NCBI GenBank assembly: GCA_001017865.1
Contig: LATQ01000260.1
Span: forward strand, 1-23,311
Direction of reading: 5' to 3'
DNA length: 23,311 nt
Source: Rhodococcus sp. IITR03
GTDB taxonomy: Bacteria; Actinomycetota; Actinomycetes; Mycobacteriales; Mycobacteriaceae
Below the pieces are notes generated by a model. That model saw only the letters and a list, made by a program, of their open reading frames with translations. It was not told where the DNA came from and did no database searches. Below are positions 14,924-22,454 of this stretch, piece after piece; positions within the stretch are counted from its first letter, which is position 1, and every line of letters starts with the position of its first letter. The translations under genes were made by a program, and so were the position numbers.

Positions 14924-15816
14924 CCCGCTGCACCATCGAGGACTTCACCTACCGCACGATCAACGGGGACGGTGGCGTGAACCTCAATGTCGCCATCGGC
15001 GGCGAGGGCCCGGCCGTCGTCCTGCTGCACGGTTTCCCGCAGACCCACTACATGTGGCGCCACGTCGCCCACATACTCGCCGACGATCACACCGTGATCG
15101 TCCCCGACCTGCGCGGCTACGGCGCCAGCGACCGGCCCCCTGCCGACAACCCCGAAACCTATTCCAAGCGCACGATGGCGAACGACGTCGTCGCCCTCGC
15201 CCGTGAGATCGGATTCGACCACTTCGGGCTCGTCGGTCACGACCGCGGCGCGCTCGTCGCCGTCCGTACAGGACTCGACCACCCCGACGCCGTCGACTGT
15301 CTCGGCATCCTCGATGTCCTGCCCACGATGGACACCTGGGCGGTACTCCAGGGCGTGAACGCGAAGGTGGCCTGGCACCTCTATCTCATGGCCCAGCCCG
15401 CAGGGATGCCCGAGAAGATGATCGCCGCAGTCGCCCCGGAATTCTTCGGCTCGTTCCTCGACGCGTGGGACCCGACCGGAACGACCTTCACGCCCGAGGA
15501 GCGCGACCACTACGTCACCAGCTCCATCGACTCTGTCGACTCGATCGTGGCCGACTACCGAGCTACCGCCGGCATCGACCTCGACATGGACCTCGCCGAC
15601 CGCGAACGCGGCACTCAGCTCACTATGCCCGTCGCGGTCATCTCCCAGAACTGGGGCTCTCAGCTGGGCTTCGACGCCTCAGCGCTGTGGCAGGCCTGGG
15701 CACCCGATTTCACCTACCAGTCCACCACCAGCGGCCACTTCATGGCCGAAGAGAACCCCGAGGAGATCGCCGGCTTCATCACCGAGCTGGCCGCCCGCAC
15801 CCTCGCCGAGCACTGA
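14920..15816 (+). CDS. Alpha/beta hydrolase, haloacetate dehalogenase/epoxide hydrolase-like
   Basis: The 298-residue protein has the order of motifs of this family: VVLLHGFPQTHYMWRHVA (oxyanion HGFP, residues 37-40), PDLRGYGASDRP, and GHDRG at 106-110 with Asp108 as the nucleophile. A cap region follows and GHFMAEENPEE contains the catalytic His273. An Asp nucleophile in HDRG indicates an ester-intermediate mechanism, as in fluoroacetate dehalogenases and related epoxide hydrolases. In fluoroacetate dehalogenases the motif continues as HDRGAR with a second carboxylate-binding Arg; here it reads HDRGAL, so the substrate may not be a haloacetate. It is cytoplasmic and has no signal peptide. 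It is translationally coupled to the TetR gene. Confidence 0.85.
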   Translation: MTRCTIEDFTYRTINGDGGVNLNVAIGGEGPAVVLLHGFPQTHYMWRHVAHILADDHTVIVPDLRGYGASDRPPADNPETYSKRTMANDVVALAREIGFDHFGLVGHDRGALVAVRTGLDHPDAVDCLGILDVLPTMDTWAVLQGVNAKVAWHLYLMAQPAGMPEKMIAAVAPEFFGSFLDAWDPTGTTFTPEERDHYVTSSIDSVDSIVADYRATAGIDLDMDLADRERGTQLTMPVAVISQNWGSQLGFDASALWQAWAPDFTYQSTTSGHFMAEENPEEIAGFITELAARTLAEH

Positions 15817-15954
15817 CGGGAAATTCACCGGAGTTTCCGACCGAGGTGAGCATGATCACCGAAAAGCGCGCATCCCTAACAGGCCGAACAAATAAGACAT
15901 CGCTATTATCGGCGTCAACTGTTGTCTGTCGGGGGCACACGAGGAGAATCGCGC

Positions 15955-16713
15955 ATGTCCCGGATCGATCGCAGACGCACACGCACCGTCGGTCTGCTCG
16001 CCGCAGGTCTGCTCACCGCAGGACTGAACGTCGCGGGTCCGGTCGGTTCCGCGTCGGCCGACCCGGTCCGCAACTGCCCTGAGCGGTACGTCCTCGCCGT
16101 CGATGGAACCCGTGGCTTCGAGACCCTCGACTCGATCGATCCGGAGTCCCCCTTGGCGAAGATCTCCGCTCGGTTCGAGGCTCCCGGCACCGTGGTCGAA
16201 CACATCCGTTACCCCGCAGTGGTCGTGCCGCTGCCGGGGACCGGCTCGCACGACGATTTCGACGGCATCGACGACGACGGCACCATCGCATACGACAGGT
16301 CGAAGCAGATCGGGCATCAGCGACTCCGCCAGACGATCACCGTCCGGCACAGCACCTGCCCGGATTCGGACCTGTTGGTGCTCGGCTACTCGCAGGGCGC
16401 TTCGATCGCCGGCGACGTTCTCGCCGAGATTGCAGCCGACGGGTCCGTTCCCCCCGAACGGATCTCGGGCATCCTCTACTCCGATCCCCGCGACGACCGC
16501 GGCGTCGAGACCCTGTTCCCGGGTCCCGTCGCTCCTGGCGTGACGCTCGGCGGCGGCCGGAACGACTTCGGTGAGATTCGTGTCGAGCGAGTCTGCATCG
16601 AAGGCGACGCGATCTGCGACGGTCGCACACCCGAGGACGGCAAGGACTGGCTCCGGGAGAACGTGACGGGATACTTCCAGTTGCACACGAAGTACCCCGA
16701 CTACCAGCCCTGA
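15955..16713 (+). CDS. Secreted cutinase/PE-PPE-type esterase
   Basis: The 252-residue protein begins with a basic N-terminus (RRRTR), a hydrophobic core (VGLLAAGLLTAGLNVAG) and a cleavable signal ending about ASA-D (residue 36), so it is exported. The mature part carries the cutinase-fold elements: a first disulfide Cys (NCPERYVLAVDGTRG), GYSQG at 144-148 with nucleophile Ser146, VCIEGDAICD with the catalytic Asp218, and a late His244 in LHTKYP. Such enzymes hydrolyse esters of lipids or polyesters outside the cell, including mycolic-acid or host/plant lipids. The ATG at 15955 is chosen because GAGGAG precedes it by 8 nt; an upstream ATG would put a polar stretch before the signal. A TATTAT at 15904-15909 could be its -10 box. 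A hairpin follows the stop. Confidence 0.88.
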   Translation: MSRIDRRRTRTVGLLAAGLLTAGLNVAGPVGSASADPVRNCPERYVLAVDGTRGFETLDSIDPESPLAKISARFEAPGTVVEHIRYPAVVVPLPGTGSHDDFDGIDDDGTIAYDRSKQIGHQRLRQTITVRHSTCPDSDLLVLGYSQGASIAGDVLAEIAADGSVPPERISGILYSDPRDDRGVETLFPGPVAPGVTLGGGRNDFGEIRVERVCIEGDAICDGRTPEDGKDWLRENVTGYFQLHTKYPDYQP

Positions 16714-16765
16714 CCGAGTCGGGCCGGAAGTCGGCCGCGCGGGTGGAATCGGGTCCGACTCGGTC
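16712..16765. terminator. Terminator between convergent cutinase and selenium-binding protein genes
   Basis: GACCGAGTCGG (16712-16722) pairs perfectly with CCGACTCGGTC (16755-16765); a nested GGCCG/CGGCC hairpin (about 16722-16736) lies inside. It starts within the cutinase stop codon and ends one base before the stop of the opposite gene. Confidence 0.65.
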
Positions 16766-16766
16766 G

Positions 16767-18169
16767 TTACCGATAGCAGTAGGAGTCCGAGGACGCGTCG
16801 CCACCTTGGAGACGAACCTGGTGCGCCCGCAGACCCCGAAAGTCGTCGCCGTGTGGGAAGAAGCGGTCGTCGATCTCCATCCCGCCGCGAGGTCGGTGCG
16901 CATCAGTGCCATCCAGGCGCCGACCCGTCCGGGTAGAACTGATCGTCCCAGGCCCCGTACAGGGAGTTGGTGACGTAGACCCGCTTGCCGTCCCGGCTGA
17001 TCTCGACCATCTGCGGACCACCGGCCAGCGGCTCGCTCGGTACCGCCGGATGGGCGCGGCGGCCGACGATCCCGCCGAGTCGGACAGATCCGGTCTCCTT
17101 CGGATGGGCAGGGTCGCGCACGTCGAACTGCTTGAGCTCGCCGGTGCCCCAGCACGAGACGTAGAGGAACGCGTCGTCGACGGACAGGTCGATGTCGGAG
17201 ACGAGCGGCGGCACCGCACCGAACGGCTTCAGCGCCGGTGGCAGCAGGTCCGGCTCTGCCGGTTCGGCCGGATGGTGATCACCTTGTCCACCGCCCAACC
17301 GTCGTCACCGCGGTGCCAGCGCCAGACCGACGCGGACAGGTCCTCGGTCGAGACGACTACGCCGACGAATCCCCACGTGGCCTCGGGGTCGTGCGACGGG
17401 CGCAGTTCGAGCGGCATCTGGTACTGGGCGCCGAGGTCCACTCGCTGCTGGTGCGCACCCGTCGAGAGGTCCCAGAAGTGGATGGCATGGCCGTACTCGT
17501 TCGCCAGTAGCAGCTCGGGCACCAACCCGTTCTCGATCATCGACGGTGTGCCCCACTCGCTGCTGATCAGCGTGTTCCGGTTGAGATGCCACCAGGCGTC
17601 GTACGCGAAATACTGCGGCCCCCGGTCGGTCTCCCACTGCCGGAGCACATCGAACGTGCCGTGATCGAGCAGGGCGATCCCGCCCGGGCCGTCCGATCCG
17701 TCGGCACCGCCCAGGCAGGTCATGAACACCCCGTCCGGCCCACAGTGCAAGGTATGCGGTCGGGAGTAACCCGCCTTGGCGGCGAGATCGGCAGCCTCCA
17801 CGACTTTGGCCACGGTGGGTTGACGCGGGTCGGGCTCGGTGTCGAGCACGTACAGGGACGACGAGCGGATGCCCGGCACGATGAGGTATCTGCGTGCCAA
17901 CCCCGTCATATCGTGGCCCTCGTGCTTCAACGCGCTGCTACAGGCGTTCCAACCGAAATGATGCAGTTCGTTGCCCAGCCGGGTACCTCGGTCCAGCCCA
18001 CCACCCGGCCGTAGGTGTCCGAGTCGGGATCCACGTCGATCACGCTCATGGCGTCGGGTTTGTCCGCCGCACGATCGAACGCGACCACGTAGGCCAATCG
18101 CTCCGGTGGGGCGGCGGCCGCGTCTGCCGCTGTCCGATAGAAGGTCGGGTCTGTGATCGGCTGACTCAT
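16767..18169 (-). pseudogene. Selenium-binding protein (SBP56/methanethiol oxidase family), four frame breaks
   Basis: Five consecutive minus-strand frames form one SBP56 protein. Markers in order are MSQPITDPTFYRTAAD, then GNELHHFGWNACSS, RYLIVPGIRSSSLYVLDTEP, GYSRPHTLHCGPDG, SSEWGTPSMIENG, LVSDIDLSVDDAFLYVSCWG, NSLYGAWDDQFYPDG, FFPHGDDFRG and the closing SDSYCY. Breaks lie near 17980, 17270, 16925 and 16888, each one base short; the repaired length is 468 residues, the family norm. Members are cytoplasmic or periplasmic beta-propeller, copper-dependent methanethiol oxidases (methanethiol to formaldehyde, H2S and H2O2). The common CSSC motif is CSSA here. The ATG at 18169 has a strong AGGAGG site 6-7 nt upstream. 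Four independent lesions in an otherwise perfect gene argue for sequence errors. Confidence 0.88.
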
Positions 18170-18235
18170 TTTCAGCCTCCTTCGTCGAGGAGACCCCACG
18201 AGTCAGAGTACGAGGATCGCGCGAGGGACGGAACC

Positions 18236-18577
18236 GTGGTGAACTCACGGGAGCGCGCAGGGCTCCGAATGATGGCTTGTCCTCCCCCGCCGCCGACGAG
18301 AACAGCTACGCGCGCCAGGTCGCTGGTAGAACTCCCGCTCCACACCCGGTATCCGTGCTTCCACGCGTCGCGTCGCAGGTACAGATGCGAACGCGGACTG
18401 TCGCTCACGACAACACGTCTCGGCCCGTCCGGGGCCCTCGCACTGAAGGTCCCGCTGCGTCCGCCGTGGTATCCGGTGGGTCGCCTCGCCGTCAACGTCG
18501 TCGAACACCATGCGATCGGCCACATCCCGGCCGGGAAGGTCTGGTTGCAGCGGCACGGCGAAAAAGTGACGAAATAA
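18236..18577 (+). CDS. Orphan hypothetical protein, divergent from SBP56
   Basis: A 113-residue frame runs from GTG 18236 (second GTG at 18239; ATGs at 18269 and 18272 are alternatives) to TAA 18575-18577. It contains LPLHTRYPCFHASRRR, then LGPSGALALKVPLRPPWYP and VEHHAIGHIPAGKVWLQRH, ending GEKVTK. In the second half third-position GC is about 79%, first about 69% and second about 45%, the pattern of true genes here, and opposite-strand frames do not show it. A strong hairpin begins at the base after the stop, which also supports the end. No family is recognised; it is basic, cytoplasmic and has no membrane segment. The 5' part is less certain and may carry a frame error. Confidence 0.5.
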   Translation: MVNSRERAGLRMMACPPPPPTRTATRARSLVELPLHTRYPCFHASRRRYRCERGLSLTTTRLGPSGALALKVPLRPPWYPVGRLAVNVVEHHAIGHIPAGKVWLQRHGEKVTK

Positions 18578-18625
18578 GGGGAGGTTCTGTGCGAGTTCTT
18601 CACCGGAACCGCACACAACCTCCCC
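18578..18625. terminator. Hairpin terminator after the orphan gene
   Basis: GGGGAGGTTCTGTGCG (18578-18593) pairs with CGCACACAACCTCCCC (18610-18625) with one mismatch; GTTC/GGAAC adds inner pairing. It starts directly after the TAA of the plus-strand gene. On the minus strand it is followed by a T-rich run, so it may work both ways. Confidence 0.7.
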
Positions 18626-18679
18626 CGAGTTTCGACGGCCGCTACTCCTCCTCGACGCCACCAACGGCCCAACGCAAAA

Positions 18680-18711
18680 GGGAACCCATCCTCGAGCAAG
18701 GATGGGTTCCC
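18680..18711 (-). terminator. Rho-independent terminator of GAPDH
   Basis: GGGAACCCATCCT (18680-18692) pairs perfectly with AGGATGGGTTCCC (18699-18711) around CGAGCA. Read on the minus strand it is followed by TTTTGCG. It lies 51 bp after the GAPDH stop codon. Confidence 0.85.
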
Positions 18712-18762
18712 TCGTCGACAAGTCCCTGGAGAACTGTCGTTACTGCAATCCGTGCAGGACTG

Positions 18763-20243
18763 CTATGCCTGTGCAGCGGCCGGTTCCTCGACATGCTCCA
18801 CGGGGCCGGCTTCCGTGATGGGATAGACGGGGTATTCCACACCCGACAGGTACTGGACGGTACGCACCACCTGGCACGAGTAGCCGAACTCGTTGTCGTA
18901 CCAGACGTAAAGAATGGCGGTATCGCCGTCGACGATCGCTGCATTGGCGTCGATGATGCACGCCGCGCGCGAACCGATGAAGTCGCTCGACACTGCGTCG
19001 GTGGCCGAGGTGTAGTCGAGGTTGCGGCGCAGCGCACCGGTGAGCGACTCCTGGTGCAGGTGCTCGAGCACCTCTTCCTTGGTGGTCTCACGAGTCAGCT
19101 GGAGGTGAAGGATCGCGACGGACACATCCGGCGTAGGAACGCGGATCGAGTTGCCGGTGATCTTCGCCTTCAGATCCGGAAGCGCCTTCGCGACCGCCGA
19201 GGCCGCGCCGGTCTCGGTGAGCACCAGGTTGAACGGCGCGGAACGACCGCGACGGTCGGCCTTGTGGTAGTTGTCCAGCAAGTTCTGGTCGTTCGTGAAC
19301 GAGTGCACCGTCTCGACGTGGCCGCGCACCACACCGAACTTGTCGTCCATGGTCTTCAGCGGCGGAACGATGGCATTGGTGGTGCAGGACGCGCACGACA
19401 CGATCTTCTCGTCCGGGTCGATGGCGCGGTGGTTGACGCCGTGCACGATGTTCGGAAGATCGCCCTTGCCCGGCGCGGTGAGCACCACCTTGGCGATACC
19501 GGGGCGAAGGTGGTTCGACAGCCCGTCACGGTCGCGCCAGATTCCGGTGTTGTCGATCAGGATGGCGTTGTCGATGCCGTACTCGGTGTAGTCGACGCTC
19601 GCCGGATCGTTGCTGTAGATGAACTTGATGACGTTGCCGTTGGCGATCAGGCGTTGTTCTCGGCGTCGACCTTGATCGTGCCGTTGAACTGCCCGTGGAC
19701 GGAGTCGCGACGCAGCAGAGACGCACGCTTGGTGAGGTCGTCACCGCTGCCCTTCCGCACCACCACGGCGCGCAGGTTCAGGCCGTTACCCGAGCCGGCC
19801 TTCTCGATGAGAAGACGGGCGACGAGGCGACCGATCCGACCGAAGCCGTACAGGACCACGTCCTGCGGCTTCGCGGGGCTCGTCTGAGCACCACCGACCA
19901 GGTCCGAGAGGGTCTCAGCGACGAACTCCGGGATGGACCGTCCGGCACCCTCGGCCTGATAAGCCGTCACCAGCAGGCCGAGGTCGATCTTCGACGGCTG
20001 CAAGTCGAGGTCGGTCAATGCCTCGAGGAACGGGAACGTCGCCTCGACGGACAGCTCGTCGCCGCGGATCTGACGCGCGAAACGGTGCGTCCGCAGAATG
20101 CCGATCACCGACTTGTTCACGAGGGAGCGGCTGTGAAGCAAGATCGTGACCGAATGCCGGCGGTGCAGACCGCCGATGATCGGGATCATTGCTTCCGCAA
20201 TAGCCTCTTGCGAGTTCCACTGTGCCAATTCCGGGGTGCTCAC
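18763..20243 (-). pseudogene. gap: Long-form glyceraldehyde-3-phosphate dehydrogenase, frameshifted near 19650
   Basis: The repaired protein has about 493 residues, the size of the long GAPDH type seen in actinobacteria (GapB-like) rather than the usual 330. The first 125 residues are a family-specific extension. VVLYGFGRIGRLVARLLIE (about 130-148) is the NAD(P)-binding Rossmann start; SCASCTTNAIVPPLKTMDD holds the catalytic Cys (about 287); HSFTNDQNLLDNYHKADRR, TGNSIRVPTPDVSVAILHL and YDNEFGYSCQVVR complete the catalytic domain. The frame breaks after VDAENNA; one extra C restores VDAENNALIANGNVIKF. The GTG at 20243 has GAGGAG 5 nt upstream. The enzyme interconverts glyceraldehyde-3-phosphate and 1,3-bisphosphoglycerate; the long form is often linked to gluconeogenesis. 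It is monocistronic with its own terminator. Confidence 0.9.
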
Positions 20244-20933
20244 TGCGCTCCTCTGCCTTTCCGGCTCGTCTGACACGTCACAGGCTGTTGGGTGCAGCCC
20301 AGACGAGACGCACGTCACTCGCCGGTCGGTGTCCGGATCGGTGGAACCGTACGCGACCGACGCCGATTACGGCGTGCGTACCGCCAAGCATATGAAAGAG
20401 CTCTCACGGGTCGACGCCCGGTAGGCGAAACGTGCCCGCGCGTGCGTGAAGCTGATCGTCTCTCCCCCGATAGGAAGGCTTCGTCGACGCCCGGAGCTGT
20501 AGACGAACCGGCGAGCTTCGCGTGTCGCCAGTCACAACAATTGTGGCGGTATGCGGGAAAACAGCTGCGACCTACTCGGATCGGAGCACTGAAACTGCCT
20601 CGTTCGTCGGCCATACGACCTCCAGCCCAACCATCAGAAAATCTTGAATTTCGACAGATGTCACTGAGTTCCCATATTGGTGACTTTTCGACCGAACTCC
20701 GGCCTTCTCAAAACCTTCGAACCGCCGACAGCTCTACTTGTCATTTCACACAACCGGGGCAGAGCCCAGGACTTACTCCGAGCTGCGGGAATCCGCGGCT
20801 CGCGCGTTCCGATGCCATGACCCTGCTGCACGCGGCAAACCCGTGAGAAATGACGGTGCCGAGGAAGACTTGCTTAGTGAGCGTTGCAGGTTTTCTGATC
20901 GTTTCGACCCAGTCCGCAGCCTGCGAGATGGTG
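20244..20933. other. Intergenic stretch with no recognisable gene
   Basis: About 690 bp upstream of GAPDH and downstream of the nucleotidase gene. Part of it (about 20630-20720) is clearly more AT-rich than the neighbours. No tRNA fold, hairpin terminator, mobile-element end or protein family was recognised in any frame. Broken or horizontally acquired DNA is possible but not shown. Confidence 0.5.
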
Positions 20934-21410
20934 CTAGTTCCTGACTGCAGCCAGAAGATGGGCGGTTACCGCATTCCAGTCGGGAAACTCGGCGCTGCCG
21001 AATTTGACCAGTTCACCCGTGAAGTCCTTCGCGCCATTGTGGTCGCGGTCGTCGACCAGAAAGTCTCCGTGATTGAGGTTCTTGTGGTGCGACAGGATCA
21101 ATCGCTTGTAGGCGACGGACGTGGGCTCGATGCCGAAATGCTTCTGCACCCACAGCAGCTTGTCCGACCACGCTGATAAGTTCTTCCACGGAGCAGTCGA
21201 GAGTATGTACGCATCGAAGTGCTCGGCCAGCAGTGTGAATGCTTCGATCGCACCGTCGATGGGATCCATCAGCGCGAAGATCCCGGGTGCCTCGTCAAAG
21301 CGGTCCTGGTATTCCTGGAAATCGGCAGCGCCGAGCCGAGCGATTCCGGACTTGAAGTGAACCAGCGTGTTGTCGAGGTCGACGTAGAGGATCTTTCGAC
21401 GATCAGTCAC
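20934..21410 (-). CDS. 5'(3')-deoxyribonucleotidase-like HAD phosphatase (NT5C family)
   Basis: The 158-residue protein starts at GTG 21410. HAD motif I is YVDLDNTLV (Asp11 nucleophile, Asp13 acid/base), motif II is ILSTAPW at 69-75, and motif III/IV is the Lys and LVDDRDHNGAKDF with Asp120/Asp121. The spacing and the STAPW element match the small NT5C-type 5'-deoxynucleotidases, which remove the phosphate from dNMPs and so guard dNTP balance; some phage and bacterial relatives have unknown substrates. The protein is cytoplasmic. The start has TATTGT 6 nt upstream (leaderless pattern). No operon partner is adjacent on this strand. Confidence 0.85.
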   Translation of the reverse strand: MTDRRKILYVDLDNTLVHFKSGIARLGAADFQEYQDRFDEAPGIFALMDPIDGAIEAFTLLAEHFDAYILSTAPWKNLSAWSDKLLWVQKHFGIEPTSVAYKRLILSHHKNLNHGDFLVDDRDHNGAKDFTGELVKFGSAEFPDWNAVTAHLLAAVRN

Positions 21411-21416
21411 GTCGTG

Positions 21417-21422
21417 ACAATA
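21417..21422 (-). promoter_or_regulatory. -10 box for leaderless nucleotidase gene
   Basis: On the minus strand TATTGT (TANNNT) is followed by CACGAC (6 nt) and the GTG start at 21410. Confidence 0.5.
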
Positions 21423-21600
21423 CCTGCGGCATCGTGGGGCGGTGCGCTTATGCCCTGCGTATCAGCGTGAGTTGAGCCATTGGTTCACAAGGCCCGTCCG
21501 TCATAGGCCCGCATATCGACGCGAAGGCAGTCCGCCGAGTGGGACGGTTCGTTGTACTGGCCAGTCGGGTCGACCCCTGTCCCCGAAGCCTCCTGCGCCC

Positions 21601-21606
21601 TACTGT
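21601..21606 (+). promoter_or_regulatory. -10 box for small leaderless gene
   Basis: TACTGT (TANNNT) ends 7 nt before the ATG at 21614, with no Shine-Dalgarno sequence. The spacing equals that of several other genes in this window and supports this start. Confidence 0.5.
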
Positions 21607-21613
21607 CGAAGCC

Positions 21614-21893
21614 ATGACCGACAACACCCTGCCTCCCATGACCACCTCCGAGGCGTCAACATCCCACACCGGTGGAGTGAAGACCTCATGGGAGATCCCG
21701 TCGCACTCTGGACCTGATCGACCTCATGAGCCACGGGCCGGGGTACCCGGCGACCGTCGACGGACTACGCACCCACCCGGACACCAGCCGGGAGGAGTAC
21801 ATCGAGGCGCTCCAGACCCTCGAACACCGTGGATACGTAGTCAACGGGCAGCTGCGCGACTTCACCCCCGAGGACTTCAGCGAAACACCGTGA
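21614..21893 (+). pseudogene. Small winged-helix-like protein, frame broken in the middle
   Basis: The start MTDNTLPPMTTSEAS is in one frame; the end is in another and reads LDLIDLMSHGPGYPATVDG, then DTSREEYIEALQTLEHRGY and VVNGQLRDFTPEDF before TGA 21891-21893. The tail looks like a compact helical domain with a 'LEHRGYV' turn and wing, as in small winged-helix proteins. The total length needs two missing bases (or one extra) between about 21680 and 21710, giving roughly 93 residues. A leaderless promoter fixes the start. No named family is recognised. Support is moderate; a DNA-binding role is inference. Confidence 0.45.
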
Positions 21894-22004
21894 CCAAGGG
21901 CGATCACGTATTTCTCCGGATGAGAACCGCTCCGAGGATGTGCGTTTCCCAGCGCCGGCAGTGAGGCTGCCCAGACCCGGAGGACGTGTAATCGCCCCAG
22001 TTCA

Positions 22005-22270
22005 GGACCGGTGTTCGACCCCCACACCACACGCGCGAACATCGTTGGGCGCATCAATGACTCGGGGCGGTCGAGAAGATGGACGACTCGCGCGAACGCA
22101 GCTCCCACTCGGGGTCACCGACGCCGGCCCGATACAGCAAGCCAGGTAGGCGTTCATCAGCCTCGTCTGCACAGACCGATCCCCCTCCACGACAGGCATC
22201 CGCAGATCCGACTCGGCAGACATCGACCACGCCTCGTCGAGGATAGGTTCGATTCCGCGCAGAAACGGTA
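22005..22270 (-). pseudogene. FAD-dependent monooxygenase C-terminal remnant, two frame breaks
   Basis: Three successive minus-strand frames read FLRGIEPILDEAWSMSAESD, then VQTRLMNAYLAC, then LYRAGVGDPEWE, then AAFARVVHLLDRPESLMRPT and MFARVVWG. This matches the C-terminal tail of FAD-binding aromatic monooxygenases, including 'R.xNAY' and 'FaRVxxLlDxPxsLxRP'. Breaks near 22139 and 22102 are each one base short. The FAD-binding N-terminal domain (GxGxxG) and the GD motif are not found upstream, where the carboxylate-amine ligase gene ends at 22455, so unlike the other broken genes this one is truly truncated. Probably a gene relic left by a rearrangement. Confidence 0.55.
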
Positions 22271-22454
22271 CGCAAGCATGTCCTCGTTCCCAGCACAACA
22301 AGTCGAGTTCCTGATCTCAGTCATGACTTCAGTGTGTTGCCGCCGCCGGGGCGAGAACCATCCCTCACCCGGGGGGTATGCGATCCGATTCGAGCTCGCG
22401 CCACGGTGTAGCAACAGGGGCGTTCCGGGCACCGTCAGCGACCACGGCCGAGGG
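22271..22454. other. Short interval without a recognised gene
   Basis: Between the monooxygenase tail and the ligase gene about 180 bp carry no family I recognise. If the monooxygenase had continued upstream it would have had to cross this stretch; none of its conserved motifs appear. Confidence 0.4.

Noticed and set aside
18277..19887. A 536-codon plus-strand open frame
   Set aside because: Most of it is the antisense shadow of GAPDH; the translated protein shows no family and runs through two terminator hairpins.
1873..20243. Programmed frameshifting as an explanation for the broken genes
   Set aside because: The sites share no slippery heptamer and downstream structure, the families involved are not known to use recoding, and SBP56 would need four events.
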